Shown one piece after another: positions 35,086-45,587 of a stretch of 64,000 nt of DNA (positions are counted from its first letter, which is position 1; the number at the start of each line of letters is the position of its first letter). The notes beneath the pieces are model-generated. The model did not search any database, had not been told where the DNA came from, and worked only from the letters and a program-made list of their open reading frames with translations. The DNA comes from Cellulomonas sp. (GTDB taxonomy: Bacteria > Actinomycetota > Actinomycetes > Actinomycetales > Cellulomonadaceae), in the NCBI RefSeq assembly GCF_017744555.1, contig NZ_JAGIBD010000006.1, positions 1 through 64,000 of the forward strand. Direction: 5' to 3'. Both the position numbers and the translations under genes were made by a program.

Positions 35086-36322
35086 GGGCCCTCCCGATGA
35101 CGGCGAGCGAGCGGCGCACGACCCCGCCGCGCGCGGCGAGGGCCTCGGCGGCACCGGGCTCGTCGCGCGCGAACGCGATCACCACACCGAGGGCGGCCAT
35201 GGTCATGATGAGCGCCGACCCGCCGGCCGACACGAGCGGCAGCGGGAGGCCGATCACCGGCGCGAGGCCGATGACGACCGCGATGTTCACGAGCGCCTGG
35301 CCGATGATCCAGCACAGGATCGCGCCTGTCGTGATCTGCACGAACGGGTCGGGGTGGCGGCGGATGACCCGGATCATGGCGAACGCCAGCAACCCGAAGA
35401 GTCCGACGACGAGCAGCGTGCCGATCAGTCCCAGCTCCTCACCGATGATCGCGAAGATGAAGTCGTTGTGGGCGGCGGGCAGGTACGACCACTTCTCGCG
35501 GCTCTCCCCCAGCCCGAGACCACCCCAGCCGCCGCTCGCCAGGCCCCAGCCGCCGTGCAGCGTCTGGTAGCACGCGGTCTGGACGTCGCACTCGTTCGAC
35601 AGCCAGCTCGCGATGCGGTCCGTGCGGTTCTTGCTCGTCACGGTGAGCAGCGCGGCGACACCCGCACCGGCGAGCGCGGCGAGGCCGAACATGCGCAGCG
35701 GCACGCCGGCGACGAACAGCGCGCCGGCGACGAGCATGATCATCACGAGGGCCGTGCCGAGGTCGTGGCCCGCCAGCACGACGAGGATCGCCAGCCCCGC
35801 GACCGGGACGGCCGGGATCAGCGCGTGCTTCCACTGCTGCAGCAGGTGCAGCTTGCGTGCGAGCACCGCGCCGAGCCACACCGCGAGCGTGAGCTTGATC
35901 GTCTCCGACGGCTGCGCGGAGATGCCGCCGACCCGGATCCAGTTCTGGTTGCCGCCGACGCCGGCACCGAGCCCGGGGACGAAGACGAGCAGCTGGAACA
36001 CGAGGGCGACGCCGAGCGCCGGCCACGCGAACAGCTGCAGGACGCGGACCTTCATGCGCGACAGCACGAACAGCGCCGGCAGGCCGACGAGCGCGAACTT
36101 CGCCTGGTCGAAGAACACCGAGTACGCGGAGTTGCCCTGGTCGAGCGACTCGACGCTCGAGCTCGACAGCACCATGACGAGCCCGATGACGAGCAGCAGC
36201 GTGGTCGCGCCGACGAGCACGTAGTAGCTCGTCACCGCGCTGTTCCACTGGCCGATCAGCGACCCGGTGCGCTCGGCCGGCGCGGCTGCGGGCGCGCGCG
36301 GACCCGTGCGGACGTCAGCCAC
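35078..36322 (-). CDS. ftsW: SEDS peptidoglycan glycosyltransferase FtsW
   Basis: A 414-residue membrane protein with about ten helices. SEDS landmarks are the large loop with GGNQNWIRVGGISAQPSETIKL (catalytic-site Asp/Glu region), HDLGTALVMI, the extracytoplasmic GWGGLGLGESREKWSYLPAAHNDFIFAIIGEELGLIG and GLPLPLVSAGGSALI. It polymerises lipid II at the septum with its transpeptidase partner FtsI. GTG at 36322, six bases after murD. It overlaps the fused murG-murC by eight bases. Confidence 0.95.
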   Translation of the reverse strand: MADVRTGPRAPAAAPAERTGSLIGQWNSAVTSYYVLVGATTLLLVIGLVMVLSSSSVESLDQGNSAYSVFFDQAKFALVGLPALFVLSRMKVRVLQLFAWPALGVALVFQLLVFVPGLGAGVGGNQNWIRVGGISAQPSETIKLTLAVWLGAVLARKLHLLQQWKHALIPAVPVAGLAILVVLAGHDLGTALVMIMLVAGALFVAGVPLRMFGLAALAGAGVAALLTVTSKNRTDRIASWLSNECDVQTACYQTLHGGWGLASGGWGGLGLGESREKWSYLPAAHNDFIFAIIGEELGLIGTLLVVGLFGLLAFAMIRVIRRHPDPFVQITTGAILCWIIGQALVNIAVVIGLAPVIGLPLPLVSAGGSALIMTMAALGVVIAFARDEPGAAEALAARGGVVRRSLAVIGRARG

Positions 36323-36328
36323 GGGCCG

Positions 36329-37744
36329 TCACGCACCCTCGCCGAGCGCACGCACGGCGGCGGCGAACTCCTCACCCCGGGCTGCGTACGACGCGAACTG
36401 GTCCATCGACGCGCACGCGGGCGCGAGCAGCACGGTCGACCCGGGCGCCGCCAGGCGGCGGGCCTCCTGCACGGCACGGGTCATCACCGCCCCAGTGTCA
36501 CCGGCGTCGACCTCGACGACCGGGATGTCCGGTGCGTGTCGGGCGAGCGCGTCGCGCAGCGGGGCACGGTCGACGCCGATGAGCACGACGGCGCGCAGCC
36601 GGTCGCGACGCGTCCGGACGAGGTCGTCGAACTGCGCGCCCTTCGCCAGGCCGCCGGCGACCCACACGACCGAGCCGTCCGCGAACGACGCGAGCGACGC
36701 GGCCGCCGCGTGGGCGTTCGTCGCCTTGGAGTCGTCCACGTAGGCGACGCCGTCGAGCGTGGCGACCGACGCGATGCGGTGCGCGCCGGGCGCGTACGCG
36801 CGCAGCCCGTCACGGACGGCGGACGGGTCGACGCCGTGCGCGAGCGCGAGCGACGCCGCCGCGAGGGCGTCGGCGACGACGTGCGGCGGCACCGTGCCGT
36901 CCGGTCCGGCGAGGCGCTGCAGGTCGTCGAGCGTGCCCAGCTCGGCGGCGTGCGTGTGCCGCAGCCGCATGAACCCGCGGTCCACGAGCACGTCCTCGAC
37001 GAGCCCGACCTGCCCGACGCTCGGCGTGCCGAGCGTGAAGCCGACCGCCAGGGCGCCGTCGACGACGTCCGCCTCGCGCACGAGGTCCGCCGTCAGGGGG
37101 TCGGCCACGTTGTAGACGCACGCCACCTGCGCGCGCTCGTAGATCCGGCCCTTGTCCGCGGCGTACGCCTCGAACGAGCCGTGCCAGTCGAGGTGGTCGG
37201 GAGCGACGTTGAGCACCGCGGCCGCCTGCGCCGACATCGAGTGCGTGAAGTGCAGCTGGAAGCTCGACAGCTCGACGGCGAGCACGTCGAGCGTGGGGTC
37301 GGTCGCGGCTAGCACGACGGGCGTGCCGACGTTGCCGACGGCCAGCGTGCGCTCGCCCGCGGCCTGCAGGATCGACTCGAGCATGCCGACCGTCGTGGTC
37401 TTGCCGTTGGTCCCGGTGACGGCGAGCCACGGCGCGGGTCCGTCCGGACGGTCGGCGCGCAGCTGCCAGGCGAGCTCCACCTCGCTCCACACGGGCAGCC
37501 CCCGGCCGAGCGCGGCCGCGAGCAGCGGGTGGTGCGGAGCCAGACCCGGCGACGCGACGACGAGCTGAGCCCGGTCGAGACCGGTGCCGGCGAGGAACTC
37601 GGCCGAGCCGATGACGTCGTCCGCGGCGTCGTCGACCGGCACGACCCGGGCGCCCTGCGACGCGAGCACGTCCGCGACCGCGCGCCCGGTGACGCCGAGA
37701 CCGGCGACGACGACGTGCGCACCGTCGAGGTCGAGCGCCGCCAC
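36329..37744 (-). CDS. murD: UDP-MurNAc-L-Ala: D-glutamate ligase
   Basis: A 471-residue Mur ligase. It has an N-terminal Rossmann-like domain (VVVAGLGVTGRAVADVL), the ATP site VTGTNGKTTT, the FQLH and NVAPDHLDWHGSFEAYAADK segment typical of MurD, and the C-terminal VDDSKATNAHAAAASL and LLAPACASMDQFASYAARGEEF motifs. GTG at 37744 directly follows the mraY TAG stop. Confidence 0.95.
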   Translation of the reverse strand: MAALDLDGAHVVVAGLGVTGRAVADVLASQGARVVPVDDAADDVIGSAEFLAGTGLDRAQLVVASPGLAPHHPLLAAALGRGLPVWSEVELAWQLRADRPDGPAPWLAVTGTNGKTTTVGMLESILQAAGERTLAVGNVGTPVVLAATDPTLDVLAVELSSFQLHFTHSMSAQAAAVLNVAPDHLDWHGSFEAYAADKGRIYERAQVACVYNVADPLTADLVREADVVDGALAVGFTLGTPSVGQVGLVEDVLVDRGFMRLRHTHAAELGTLDDLQRLAGPDGTVPPHVVADALAAASLALAHGVDPSAVRDGLRAYAPGAHRIASVATLDGVAYVDDSKATNAHAAAASLASFADGSVVWVAGGLAKGAQFDDLVRTRRDRLRAVVLIGVDRAPLRDALARHAPDIPVVEVDAGDTGAVMTRAVQEARRLAAPGSTVLLAPACASMDQFASYAARGEEFAAAVRALGEGA

Positions 37745-38827
37745 CTAGCCCGCCACCCACTCGGCGTAGAAGATGCCCACCCCGAGCGCCACGAACAACC
37801 CGGCGATGATCCAGAACCGGATGACGATCGTGACCTCGCCCCAGCCTTGGAGCTCGAAGTGGTGGTGCAGCGGCGCCATCTTGAACACGCGTTTCCCGGT
37901 GAGCCGGAAGAAGCCGATCTGGATGACGTCGGAGAGGACCTCGAGCACGAACAGACCACCGATGATCGCCGCCAGGATCTCGGTGCGGGACAGGATCGAC
38001 AGACCGGCCAGCGCCCCACCGAGCGCCAGCGAGCCGGTGTCGCCCATGAAGATCTTCGCGGGGCTCGCGTTCCACCACAGGAAGCCGAAGCACGCACCGG
38101 TGATCGCGGCGGCGACGACGGCGAGCGACAGGGGGTCCCGGGTCTCGTAGCAGCGCGGGCCCGCCGACGCGAGCACCTGGCAGCTCTGGTTGAACTGCCA
38201 CACGCCGACGATGACGTAGGCGCCGAACACGATGAGCGAGACGCCCGTCGCGAGGCCGTCGAGGCCGTCCGTGAGGTTCACGGCGTTGGACCAGGCGGTG
38301 ATGAGGAAGTTCGCCCAGATCACGAACAGCAGCAGCCCGACCGTCATGCCGGCGAACGCGAGGTCCACGTTGGTGTCGCGGATGAACGAGATGCGCGTCG
38401 ACGCGGGCGTGCGGAACTTCTCGTTCGCGAACTGCAGCGCCGCCACCGCGAACGTCACGCCGACGATGCCCTGCCCGAGGATCTTCCAGCGCGCCTTGAG
38501 CCCGAGGCTGCGCTGCCGGGAGATCTTGATGTAGTCGTCGAGGAACCCGACGAGGCCGAGGCCCGTCATGAGGAACAGCACGAGGACGGCGGACGCGCTC
38601 GGCAGCGTGCCGGTCACGGCGAGCGCGCCGGCCCACCCGAGGACGGTCGCACCGATGATGACGACGCCGCCCATCGTCGGGGTGCCGCGCTTCGTGAAGT
38701 GCGCCGTCGGTCCGTCCTGGCGGATGAACTGGCCGTACTGCTTACGCACGAGGAACCGGATGAACAGCGGTGTGCCGAGCAGCGCGATGAGCATGGAGAG
38801 CCCACCGGCGAGCAGGAGCGCCCTCAC
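37745..38827 (-). CDS. mraY: Phospho-MurNAc-pentapeptide transferase MraY
   Basis: A 360-residue enzyme with ten membrane helices that makes lipid I. Conserved blocks: [22 protein letters not shown] (Asp pair), [13 protein letters not shown] (Asp), [21 protein letters not shown] and the histidine-rich [14 protein letters not shown]. An insert between helices ([21 protein letters not shown]) carries two cysteines. GTG at 38827 overlaps the murF stop by four bases. Confidence 0.96.
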   Translation of the reverse strand: MRALLLAGGLSMLIALLGTPLFIRFLVRKQYGQFIRQDGPTAHFTKRGTPTMGGVVIIGATVLGWAGALAVTGTLPSASAVLVLFLMTGLGLVGFLDDYIKISRQRSLGLKARWKILGQGIVGVTFAVAALQFANEKFRTPASTRISFIRDTNVDLAFAGMTVGLLLFVIWANFLITAWSNAVNLTDGLDGLATGVSLIVFGAYVIVGVWQFNQSCQVLASAGPRCYETRDPLSLAVVAAAITGACFGFLWWNASPAKIFMGDTGSLALGGALAGLSILSRTEILAAIIGGLFVLEVLSDVIQIGFFRLTGKRVFKMAPLHHHFELQGWGEVTIVIRFWIIAGLFVALGVGIFYAEWVAG

Positions 38828-40263
38828 GAGGCGGCCTCCCCCACGAGCTGGTCACCGAGCCGCCAGAGGCCAGCGCCGTACGACGACTTCACGAGCACGA
38901 CGTCCCCCTCGCGCAGCTCGTGCTCGAGGAAGAGCCGGGCGTTCTCGAGGTCGTCGACGAGCACGACCTCGTCACCCCACGACCCCTCGTGGTTCGCGCC
39001 GTCGCGGATCGCCCGCGCCCCTTCGCCCACCACGACGGTGAGGCCGATGTTCAGGCGGACGACGAGCCGGCCGATCTCGTCGTGCGCGTCGCGCGCCCCG
39101 GGGCCGAGCTCGAGCATCTCGCCGAGCACCGCGACCGACCGGCGGTCGCGGCCCGCCAGCACGGCCAGCGCCTTGAGCGCCGCGCGCATCGAGTCGGGGT
39201 TCGCGTTGTAGGAGTCGTCGACGACCGTCACGCCGTCGGGCCGGTCCACCACGTGCATCCGGTGCGGGCTCAGCGCGTCGGCCGCGGTCAGCCCCGCGGC
39301 GACCTCGGCGAGGCTCAGGCCGACGGCCCGGGCGGCGGCCGCGGCGGCCAGCGCGTTGTGCACGTGGTGCTCGCCCACGAGCCGCAGGTCGACGTCGGCG
39401 GCCTCCTCGCCGTCCTGCGTGCGCTCGACGAGCGTGAACCGCGCCCGCCCGGCACGGTCGAGCCGCACGTCGCGGGCACGCACGGCCGCGTCTGACGCCT
39501 CCCCGAACAGCACGACCTCGCCCGGCGCGGCCGCGGACATCGCCCGCACGCGCAGGTCATCGGCGTTGAGCACCGCGACACCGTCGGGCACGAGGCCCTC
39601 GACGATCTCGCGCTTCGCCGTCGCGACCGCCTCGATCCCGCCGAACTCGCCGATGTGCGCCTGCCCGACGACGAGCACGACCGCGACGTCGGGCGGCGCG
39701 ATCCGGGTGAGGTAGGTCAGGTGGCCGATCCCGCTCGCGCCCATCTCCAGGACGAGGAACCGCGTCGACTCGTCGGCCCGCAGCACGGTGAGCGGCAGGC
39801 CGATCTCGTTGTTGAACGACCGGACCGGCGCGATCGTCGGGCCGACGCTGCCGCACAGCTGCGACAGCAGGTCCTTCGTCGTCGTCTTGCCGACCGACCC
39901 CGTCACGCCGATCACGCGCAGGTCGCTGCCGCCCGGCTCGAGCGCGGCCTCGCGCAGCCGCTCGAGGACCGTGCGCGCGAGCTCGCCGAGCGCGACCTCG
40001 ACGTCGTCGACGACGACCGTCGGCAGGTCCCGGTCGCCGTCGCGCAGCTCACGGTTCGCGAGCACGAGCGCCGCGCCCGCGTCCACGGCCGTCACGGCGT
40101 AGTCGTGCCCGTCCACGTGCTCGCCCGGCAGGGCGACGAACAGGCCGCCCGGCAGCACGTCGCGCGAGTCGACCACGACGGGTCCGCTCACCACGAGGGC
40201 CGGGTCCGCGTGCAGCACGCCGCCCGTCGCGGCCGCGATCTCGGCCGCCGTCAGGGCGATCAC
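38824..40263 (-). CDS. murF: UDP-MurNAc-tripeptide: D-Ala-D-Ala ligase
   Basis: A 479-residue Mur ligase. N-terminal domain with [30 protein letters not shown] site [14 protein letters not shown], the MurF signatures [12 protein letters not shown] and [12 protein letters not shown], and the C-terminal [15 protein letters not shown]. It completes the UDP-MurNAc pentapeptide. GTG at 40263 overlaps the murE stop by four bases, as do most neighbours in the cluster. Confidence 0.95.
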   Translation of the reverse strand: MIALTAAEIAAATGGVLHADPALVVSGPVVVDSRDVLPGGLFVALPGEHVDGHDYAVTAVDAGAALVLANRELRDGDRDLPTVVVDDVEVALGELARTVLERLREAALEPGGSDLRVIGVTGSVGKTTTKDLLSQLCGSVGPTIAPVRSFNNEIGLPLTVLRADESTRFLVLEMGASGIGHLTYLTRIAPPDVAVVLVVGQAHIGEFGGIEAVATAKREIVEGLVPDGVAVLNADDLRVRAMSAAAPGEVVLFGEASDAAVRARDVRLDRAGRARFTLVERTQDGEEAADVDLRLVGEHHVHNALAAAAAARAVGLSLAEVAAGLTAADALSPHRMHVVDRPDGVTVVDDSYNANPDSMRAALKALAVLAGRDRRSVAVLGEMLELGPGARDAHDEIGRLVVRLNIGLTVVVGEGARAIRDGANHEGSWGDEVVLVDDLENARLFLEHELREGDVVLVKSSYGAGLWRLGDQLVGEAAS

Positions 40264-41831
40264 GCGTGCTGCTCCGCCCGCTGGTCGGGTCCGGCGGCGT
40301 ACGCCGCCTGGAGCACGTCACGGTCGTTGTACCGGTGGAACACCCCGGCGATCTCCTGTGTCGGTTCGTGGCCCTTGCCCGTGATGATCACGGTGTCCTG
40401 CGGGGTCGCGAGGGACAGGGCGTCGCGGATGGCCTGCGCGCGGCTCGTCGCCTCGTGCACGTCGGTCAGGTCCGGGCGCTGCGCCCGCACCCCGTCGAGG
40501 ATGGCGGACCGGATGGCTTCGGGCTGCTCGGAACGGGGGTTCTCGTCCGTGACGACGATCACGTCCGCGAGCCGGGCGGCGATCTCGCCCATGATCGGGC
40601 GCTTGCCCTGGTCGCGGTCGCCATCCGACCCGAAGACGAGCACGAGCCGCCCCGGGGTGATCGGACGCACGGCCTCGAGGGCCAGCACGAGCGCGTCCGG
40701 GGTGTGCGCGTAGTCGACGAGCGCGAGGGGCCAGCGCTCGTCGCGCTCGATGACCCGCTCCATGCGACCGGGGATCTCGTGCGCGTGCGCGACCGCGTCG
40801 ATCGCGACGTCGAGGTCCACGCCGGCGGCGTGCGCGAGGACGATCGCCGTCGCCGCGTTGGAGACGTTGACGAGACCCGGCAGCGGGCTCGCCGCCGTGT
40901 GCTCCGCGCCGTCAGGACCGCGCAGCACGAACGACGAGCCGACGCCGTCGAGCCCGATGTCCGCGGCGACCACGGTCCAGTCGGCGACCACGTCGGCACC
41001 GACGTGCGTCGAGACGGACTCGACCGGGATCGGCGACTCCTCGACGAGCCGGCGGCCCCACTCGTCGTCGACCACGACGACCCCCCGCCGGGCCTGGCCC
41101 GACGCGAACAGGCGCGACTTGTCGCGGAAGTACCCCTCCATGTCGCCGTGGAAGTCGAGGTGGTCGCGCTGCAGGTTGGTGAACCCGACGACGTCGAACG
41201 TCAGCCCGCGCACCCTGCCCAGCGCGAGCGCGTGCGACGACACCTCCATGGCGACCGCCGTGGCGCCCCGCTCGCGCGCGAGCGCGAGGATCGCCTGCAG
41301 CGCGGGCGCCTCGACCGTGGTGCGCGGGCTCTCGATCGCCTCCTCGCCGATCCGGAGCTCGACCGTGCCCAGCACGGCGGTCAGGGCGTGCGCGGCCCGC
41401 AGCGCGGCGTCGACGAAGTAGGTGGTCGTCGTCTTGCCGTTCGTGCCCGTGACCCCGACCGTCACGAGGTCGGTCGCCGGCGTGCCGTACGCCCACGCGG
41501 CGACCGGTCCGGCCAGCGCGCGCGGGTCCTCGGCGACGAGCACCGGCACGTCGAGGTGCGCGCACTCCCCCGCGCCGACGGCGTCCGTGAGGACCGCGAC
41601 CGCACCGGCGGCGACCGCCTGGGCCGCGTACGCGGCGCCGTGCACCTTGAGGCCCGGGACCGCGACGAACACGTCGCCGGGGACCACCTCGGTGCTCGCG
41701 AGCGTCACGCCGGTGAACGAGGTGTCGGGATCGGCCGGTCGACCGGCGCTGACCAGGGAGAACGTGCTGAGGAGCTCGTCCATCCGGCGGGACTCGGGAT
41801 GCTGGGGGCGCATCCGGACCGGTGACGTCAT
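40260..41831 (-). CDS. murE: UDP-MurNAc-dipeptide: diamino acid ligase
   Basis: A 523-residue Mur ligase adding the third, diamino residue of the stem peptide. ATP site VTGTNGKTTTTYF; carbamylated-Lys and dipeptide regions SSHALALGRVRG and FTNLQRDHLDFHGDMEGYFRDK; C-terminal VDYAHTPDAL and VTDENPRSEQP. The last motif resembles the DNPR signature of meso-diaminopimelate enzymes, whereas Cellulomonas walls usually contain L-ornithine, so specificity is open. ATG at 41831 is used; the ATG at 41783 is an alternative, neither with a strong ribosome-binding site. Confidence 0.93.
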   Translation of the reverse strand: MTSPVRMRPQHPESRRMDELLSTFSLVSAGRPADPDTSFTGVTLASTEVVPGDVFVAVPGLKVHGAAYAAQAVAAGAVAVLTDAVGAGECAHLDVPVLVAEDPRALAGPVAAWAYGTPATDLVTVGVTGTNGKTTTTYFVDAALRAAHALTAVLGTVELRIGEEAIESPRTTVEAPALQAILALARERGATAVAMEVSSHALALGRVRGLTFDVVGFTNLQRDHLDFHGDMEGYFRDKSRLFASGQARRGVVVVDDEWGRRLVEESPIPVESVSTHVGADVVADWTVVAADIGLDGVGSSFVLRGPDGAEHTAASPLPGLVNVSNAATAIVLAHAAGVDLDVAIDAVAHAHEIPGRMERVIERDERWPLALVDYAHTPDALVLALEAVRPITPGRLVLVFGSDGDRDQGKRPIMGEIAARLADVIVVTDENPRSEQPEAIRSAILDGVRAQRPDLTDVHEATSRAQAIRDALSLATPQDTVIITGKGHEPTQEIAGVFHRYNDRDVLQAAYAAGPDQRAEQHA

Positions 41832-41937
41832 GCGGAGAATCTACCGTGCACGCACGTCGCCGACCGTCGGTCCGCGCACCGTCGCCCCGACCCCTGGGCG
41901 GCTCCGGGGACGGCGGGGACGCCGGTCACCGCGTCCC

Positions 41938-43977
41938 TCACCACGTCGTCGGGAACAGCTGAGGCGTCGCCCCCGACGGCGCCACGCCCAGGTCGCCGAG
42001 CGTGTAGCCGGCGACGTCGCTGAACACCGGGGCCGCCACGGTGCCGCCGTAGATCGACGACCGCGGGTTGTGCAGGATCACGGCCACCGCGATGCGCGGG
42101 TCGTCCGCCGGTGCGACGCCGATGAAGGACGCCGTGATCCCCTGCACGCCGCCGACCCAGTTCTGCGCGGTACCGGTCTTGCCTGCCACCTGGTAGCCCG
42201 GGATCGCGGCGCTCGAGCCGGTGCCGTCGTCGACGACGCTGCCCATCATCGTGAGCACGGTCTTCGCCGTCTCGGGCGAGACCACCTGCGTCGTCGGCGC
42301 GGCCGGCGACGGCGTGTAGGTGCCGTCGGCGGTCGTCCAGCCCTTGATGATGTGCGGCTGCACCCGGACCCCGCCGTTCGCGATCGTCGCGAACACCTGC
42401 ACCGCCTGGATCGCCGTCACCGACACCGCCTGGCCGAACAGGACCGCGAACTTGTCGCGCCGCTGCCAGTCCTCGACCGGGTGCAGCAGGCCGGACGACT
42501 CGTTGGGCATCTCGATGCCCGTCTTCGACCCGAACCCGAACTTCGCCAGGTAGTCGTACCGCGTCTGCACCGGCAGGTTCTGGCCGATCATCACGGTGCC
42601 CGTGTTCGAGGACTCGGCGAGCACGCCCGTCGTCGTGAGGTTGAGGACGCCGTGCTCGTGGGAGTCCTTGAAGGTCTCCTTGCCGTCCGGCGAGTAGGTG
42701 TACGGCACCTGCCACTGGTCGGTGGGCGTCGCGATGTGGTTCTCGAGGATCGCCGCCATCGTCACGACCTTGCCCGTCGAGCCCGGCTCGAACACGTCCG
42801 AGACGGCGCTCGACAGCGACCCCTTGGCGTCGCCGGGGTGGTTCGGGTCCACGGTGTTCGAGTCGGCCAGCGCGTAGATCTCGCCGGTCTTCGTGTCCAT
42901 CACGATGATCGTGCCCGAGTCGGCCCCCGTGGCCGCGACCTGCGCCGTGAGCGCCTGCTGGGCCTTCCACTGCACGTCCGAGCGCAGGGTCAGCTGGACC
43001 GAGTCGCCCTGCTTGGCCGGCTCGTCCTTGGAGTAGCCGCCGGGGATCGCCTGCCCGTGGATGCCGCTCTCGTACGTCTCGGAGCCCGCCGTGCCCTGCA
43101 GCTTCTCGTCGAGCGACCGCTCGAGCCCCGCCAGGCCGACCCCGTTGGAGTTGACGTAGCCGATGACGTTCCCGGCGAGGTTCCCGTTCGGGTACACGCG
43201 CTCTGCGACCTTGTCCACGTTGATGCCGGGCAGCTGCAGCGCCCGGATCTGGCGCGCGACGTCAGGCAGCACGTTCTTTCGGATGTACTTGAACGAGCGG
43301 TCGCCCACGAGCATGCCGCCGAGCTCTGCGGCGCTCATGTCGAGCAACGGCGCGAGACGGGCGGCGGCTCCGGCGGCACCGTCGGGGACGGCGGGCGTTC
43401 CCGTGCTGCGGAACTGCCCGATCAGCTTCTGGTTCACCGAGATGTCGTAGCGCTCGACGGACGAGGCCAGGGCGACGCCGTTCGCGTCCGTGATCTGCCC
43501 GCGCGTCCCGAGCTGCGAAAACGACAGGAGCCGCGCGTCGCGCGCCTCGGCGGCGATCTCCGGGCCGCGCAGGCCCTGCACGTAGACGAGACGGCCCGCG
43601 AAGACCGCGATGACGGCGACGATCGCGATCGTGAGGAACGCCATCCGTCCGCGTGACCCCGAGACGGGCGGCCGCGGCCCCCGCGGCGGCGGCGGAACGA
43701 CCGTGCGGCCGACCGGTCCGCGGCCGGAACCTCGTGGACGCGGCACCACGCCGGTCGTCGGACGCGCCGACACCGTCCTGGCGGGGCGGGCGCCGGCCGT
43801 GCCCGAACGATCGCGTGGTGTGCTCGCCGTGCGCGGCTGGGTCGCGTCCGGCCGTGGTCCCGCCGTGCGCGGCGCACCCGTGGCCCGGGCGGCACCAGGC
43901 GTGCGGGCGGCGGACATGCGCCCAGTGTGCGGGCCGCGCGACGAAGACCGGGTCGACCCGCCGACGGGCGTCGTCAT
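41938..43977 (-). CDS. ftsI: Septal transpeptidase FtsI (class B PBP)
   Basis: A 679-residue class B penicillin-binding protein. A Pro/Arg-rich cytoplasmic part (1-112) precedes one membrane helix (about 113-130), a pedestal domain (RGQITDANGVALASSVERYDI), and the transpeptidase domain with Ser400-Thr-Gly-Lys403, Ser456-Ser-Asn458 and Lys600-Thr-Gly602. No PASTA domain follows. ATG at 43977 overlaps the ftsL-like stop by four bases. murE starts 106 bases downstream. Confidence 0.95.
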   Translation of the reverse strand: MTTPVGGSTRSSSRGPHTGRMSAARTPGAARATGAPRTAGPRPDATQPRTASTPRDRSGTAGARPARTVSARPTTGVVPRPRGSGRGPVGRTVVPPPPRGPRPPVSGSRGRMAFLTIAIVAVIAVFAGRLVYVQGLRGPEIAAEARDARLLSFSQLGTRGQITDANGVALASSVERYDISVNQKLIGQFRSTGTPAVPDGAAGAAARLAPLLDMSAAELGGMLVGDRSFKYIRKNVLPDVARQIRALQLPGINVDKVAERVYPNGNLAGNVIGYVNSNGVGLAGLERSLDEKLQGTAGSETYESGIHGQAIPGGYSKDEPAKQGDSVQLTLRSDVQWKAQQALTAQVAATGADSGTIIVMDTKTGEIYALADSNTVDPNHPGDAKGSLSSAVSDVFEPGSTGKVVTMAAILENHIATPTDQWQVPYTYSPDGKETFKDSHEHGVLNLTTTGVLAESSNTGTVMIGQNLPVQTRYDYLAKFGFGSKTGIEMPNESSGLLHPVEDWQRRDKFAVLFGQAVSVTAIQAVQVFATIANGGVRVQPHIIKGWTTADGTYTPSPAAPTTQVVSPETAKTVLTMMGSVVDDGTGSSAAIPGYQVAGKTGTAQNWVGGVQGITASFIGVAPADDPRIAVAVILHNPRSSIYGGTVAAPVFSDVAGYTLGDLGVAPSGATPQLFPTTW

Positions 43978-44399
43978 CCGCCGGCTCCGGCGGGTGCCGG
44001 CGCCCCCTGCACTGTGCCGTCGGACAGGGTGACCCAACCGGTGCCGTCGGCCGGCACCATGCCGAGCTCCTGCGCCTTCTGGGCGAGCTGAGCCGGTGCC
44101 GCCATGCGGTCGAGCTCGGCGTCGAGGTCCTTCTGGTCCTGGTCGAGCCGGCCCAGCTCGTTGGCCAGGCGGTACTGCTCGTACGACCCCTGCGCCATCT
44201 GCGTGTTGAGCAGCAGGGCCGACAGCAACGCACCGGCGAGGATCGCCATGCACGCGAGCACGAACGGCACGCGCGTGCGGGTCGTCTGCGGCGCGCGGAC
44301 CAGCAGGAGCCGGGGTGCCGGCGCCTGCTCCGGACGGGGACGTGCCGGTGCCGGGTAGGCGCGCGCGGCGCTGGTACGGACTGCTGACTGAGCGCTCAT
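43974..44399 (-). CDS. ftsL: FtsL-like septum protein
   Basis: A 141-residue bitopic protein: cytoplasmic N-terminus with many Pro/Ala/Arg, one helix (about 46-66, [23 protein letters not shown]), then a leucine-zipper-like coiled coil ([24 protein letters not shown]). Sequence identity to FtsL is low, as usual, so the call rests on size, layout and its place between rsmH and ftsI. It should join FtsQ and a FtsB-like protein in the divisome. ATG at 44399 overlaps the rsmH stop by four bases. Confidence 0.82.
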   Translation of the reverse strand: MSAQSAVRTSAARAYPAPARPRPEQAPAPRLLLVRAPQTTRTRVPFVLACMAILAGALLSALLLNTQMAQGSYEQYRLANELGRLDQDQKDLDAELDRMAAPAQLAQKAQELGMVPADGTGWVTLSDGTVQGAPAPAGAGG

Positions 44400-45397
44400 G
44401 CTGCCCTCCTGCCGGACTGGGGACCACGCATGTGGTCGGGGGTGGGACGGATCCGCTCCGCCGCGCGGAGGCGGACGGACTGGGACCGGGGGTTGCGGGC
44501 GAGCTCGGCCTCGTCGGCCTCCTCCGCCCCGCGGGTCACGAGCCGCAGGTACGGCGCGTGGGTCTCGGGCTCGACCGGGAGGTCGGGCGGCGCGCTCGAC
44601 GTGGCTCCGGCCGCGAACGCCCGCTTGACGATCCGGTCCTCGAGGGACTGGTAGGCCTCGACGACGATGCGACCGCCGACCGCGAGCGTCTCGATCGAGG
44701 CCGGCACCGCGCGCTCGAGGACCTCGAGCTCACCGTTCACCTCGATGCGCAGCGCCTGGAACGTGCGCTTGGCCGGGTGGCCGCCCGTCTTGCGCGTCGC
44801 GGCCGGGATGTTGGCCCGCACCAGGTCGACGAGCTCGCCGGTCCGGGTCAGCGGGGTCGTGGCGCGCGTCCGCACGATCGCCCGGGCGATGCGCGGCGCG
44901 AACCGCTCCTCGCCGTACTCCCGCAGGATCCGGGCGAGCGCGCGCTCGTCGTACGTGTTGAGCACGTCCGCCGCCGTGAGGCCCGTGGTCGCGTCCATCC
45001 GCATGTCCAGCGGGGCGTCCTGCGCGTACGAGAAGCCGCGGTCGACCTCGTCGAGCTGCAGCGACGAGACGCCGAGGTCCATGAGGACGCCCTGTACCTG
45101 CGCGATGCCGAGACCGGCGAGCACGGCGCCGATCTCGTCGTAGATCGCGTGCACCGGCGTGAACCGGTCGCCGAACGGGGCGAGCCGGCGGCCCGCGAGC
45201 TCGAGCGCCTGCGTGTCGCGGTCCAGCCCGACGACGCGCACGTGCGGGAACGCCCGCAGCACGCCCTCCGTGTGCCCGCCCATGCCGAGCGTCGAGTCGA
45301 CCATCACGGCGCCGTCGCCCGCGAGCGCCGGCTCGAGCAGGTCGAGGCAGCGCTGGAGCAGCACCGGCGTGTGACGGCTGGCGGCGTCGTCGGTCAT
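44396..45397 (-). CDS. rsmH: 16S rRNA m4C1402 methyltransferase
   Basis: A 333-residue SAM-dependent methyltransferase. [13 protein letters not shown] at the N-terminus, the SAM loop [42 protein letters not shown] and the C-terminal [18 protein letters not shown] and [14 protein letters not shown] are all family blocks. It N4-methylates C1402 in the decoding centre. ATG at 45397 follows GAGAGGAG. It is separated from mraZ by 190 bases, the largest gap in the early cluster. Confidence 0.96.
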   Translation of the reverse strand: MTDDAASRHTPVLLQRCLDLLEPALAGDGAVMVDSTLGMGGHTEGVLRAFPHVRVVGLDRDTQALELAGRRLAPFGDRFTPVHAIYDEIGAVLAGLGIAQVQGVLMDLGVSSLQLDEVDRGFSYAQDAPLDMRMDATTGLTAADVLNTYDERALARILREYGEERFAPRIARAIVRTRATTPLTRTGELVDLVRANIPAATRKTGGHPAKRTFQALRIEVNGELEVLERAVPASIETLAVGGRIVVEAYQSLEDRIVKRAFAAGATSSAPPDLPVEPETHAPYLRLVTRGAEEADEAELARNPRSQSVRLRAAERIRPTPDHMRGPQSGRRAA

Positions 45398-45473
45398 GGC
45401 TGCTCCTCTCGGTGCGTCGGGGGTGTGTGGTCAGGCGGCCCCTCCGCCGTCCGACCAGATCCCCCACCGACCC

Positions 45474-45498
45474 CCTGACGCCGGGGAAGTGCGTCAGG
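45474..45498. promoter_or_regulatory. Hairpin between mraZ and rsmH
   Basis: CCTGACGC (45474-45481) pairs with GCGTCAGG (45491-45498) around a nine-base loop in the 190-base mraZ-rsmH gap. It might attenuate read-through or shield an RNA processing site. No T-tract is present, and no function is shown. Confidence 0.35.
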
Positions 45499-45587
45499 AA
45501 GGACGGGAGGAGGTCTCGTCGGGCGGGAGTGCGGGCGTGCGGTGCGGGTGCGGGGCGAGGCTGTCGAGCGGTGGAGCGGTCGTGCGG

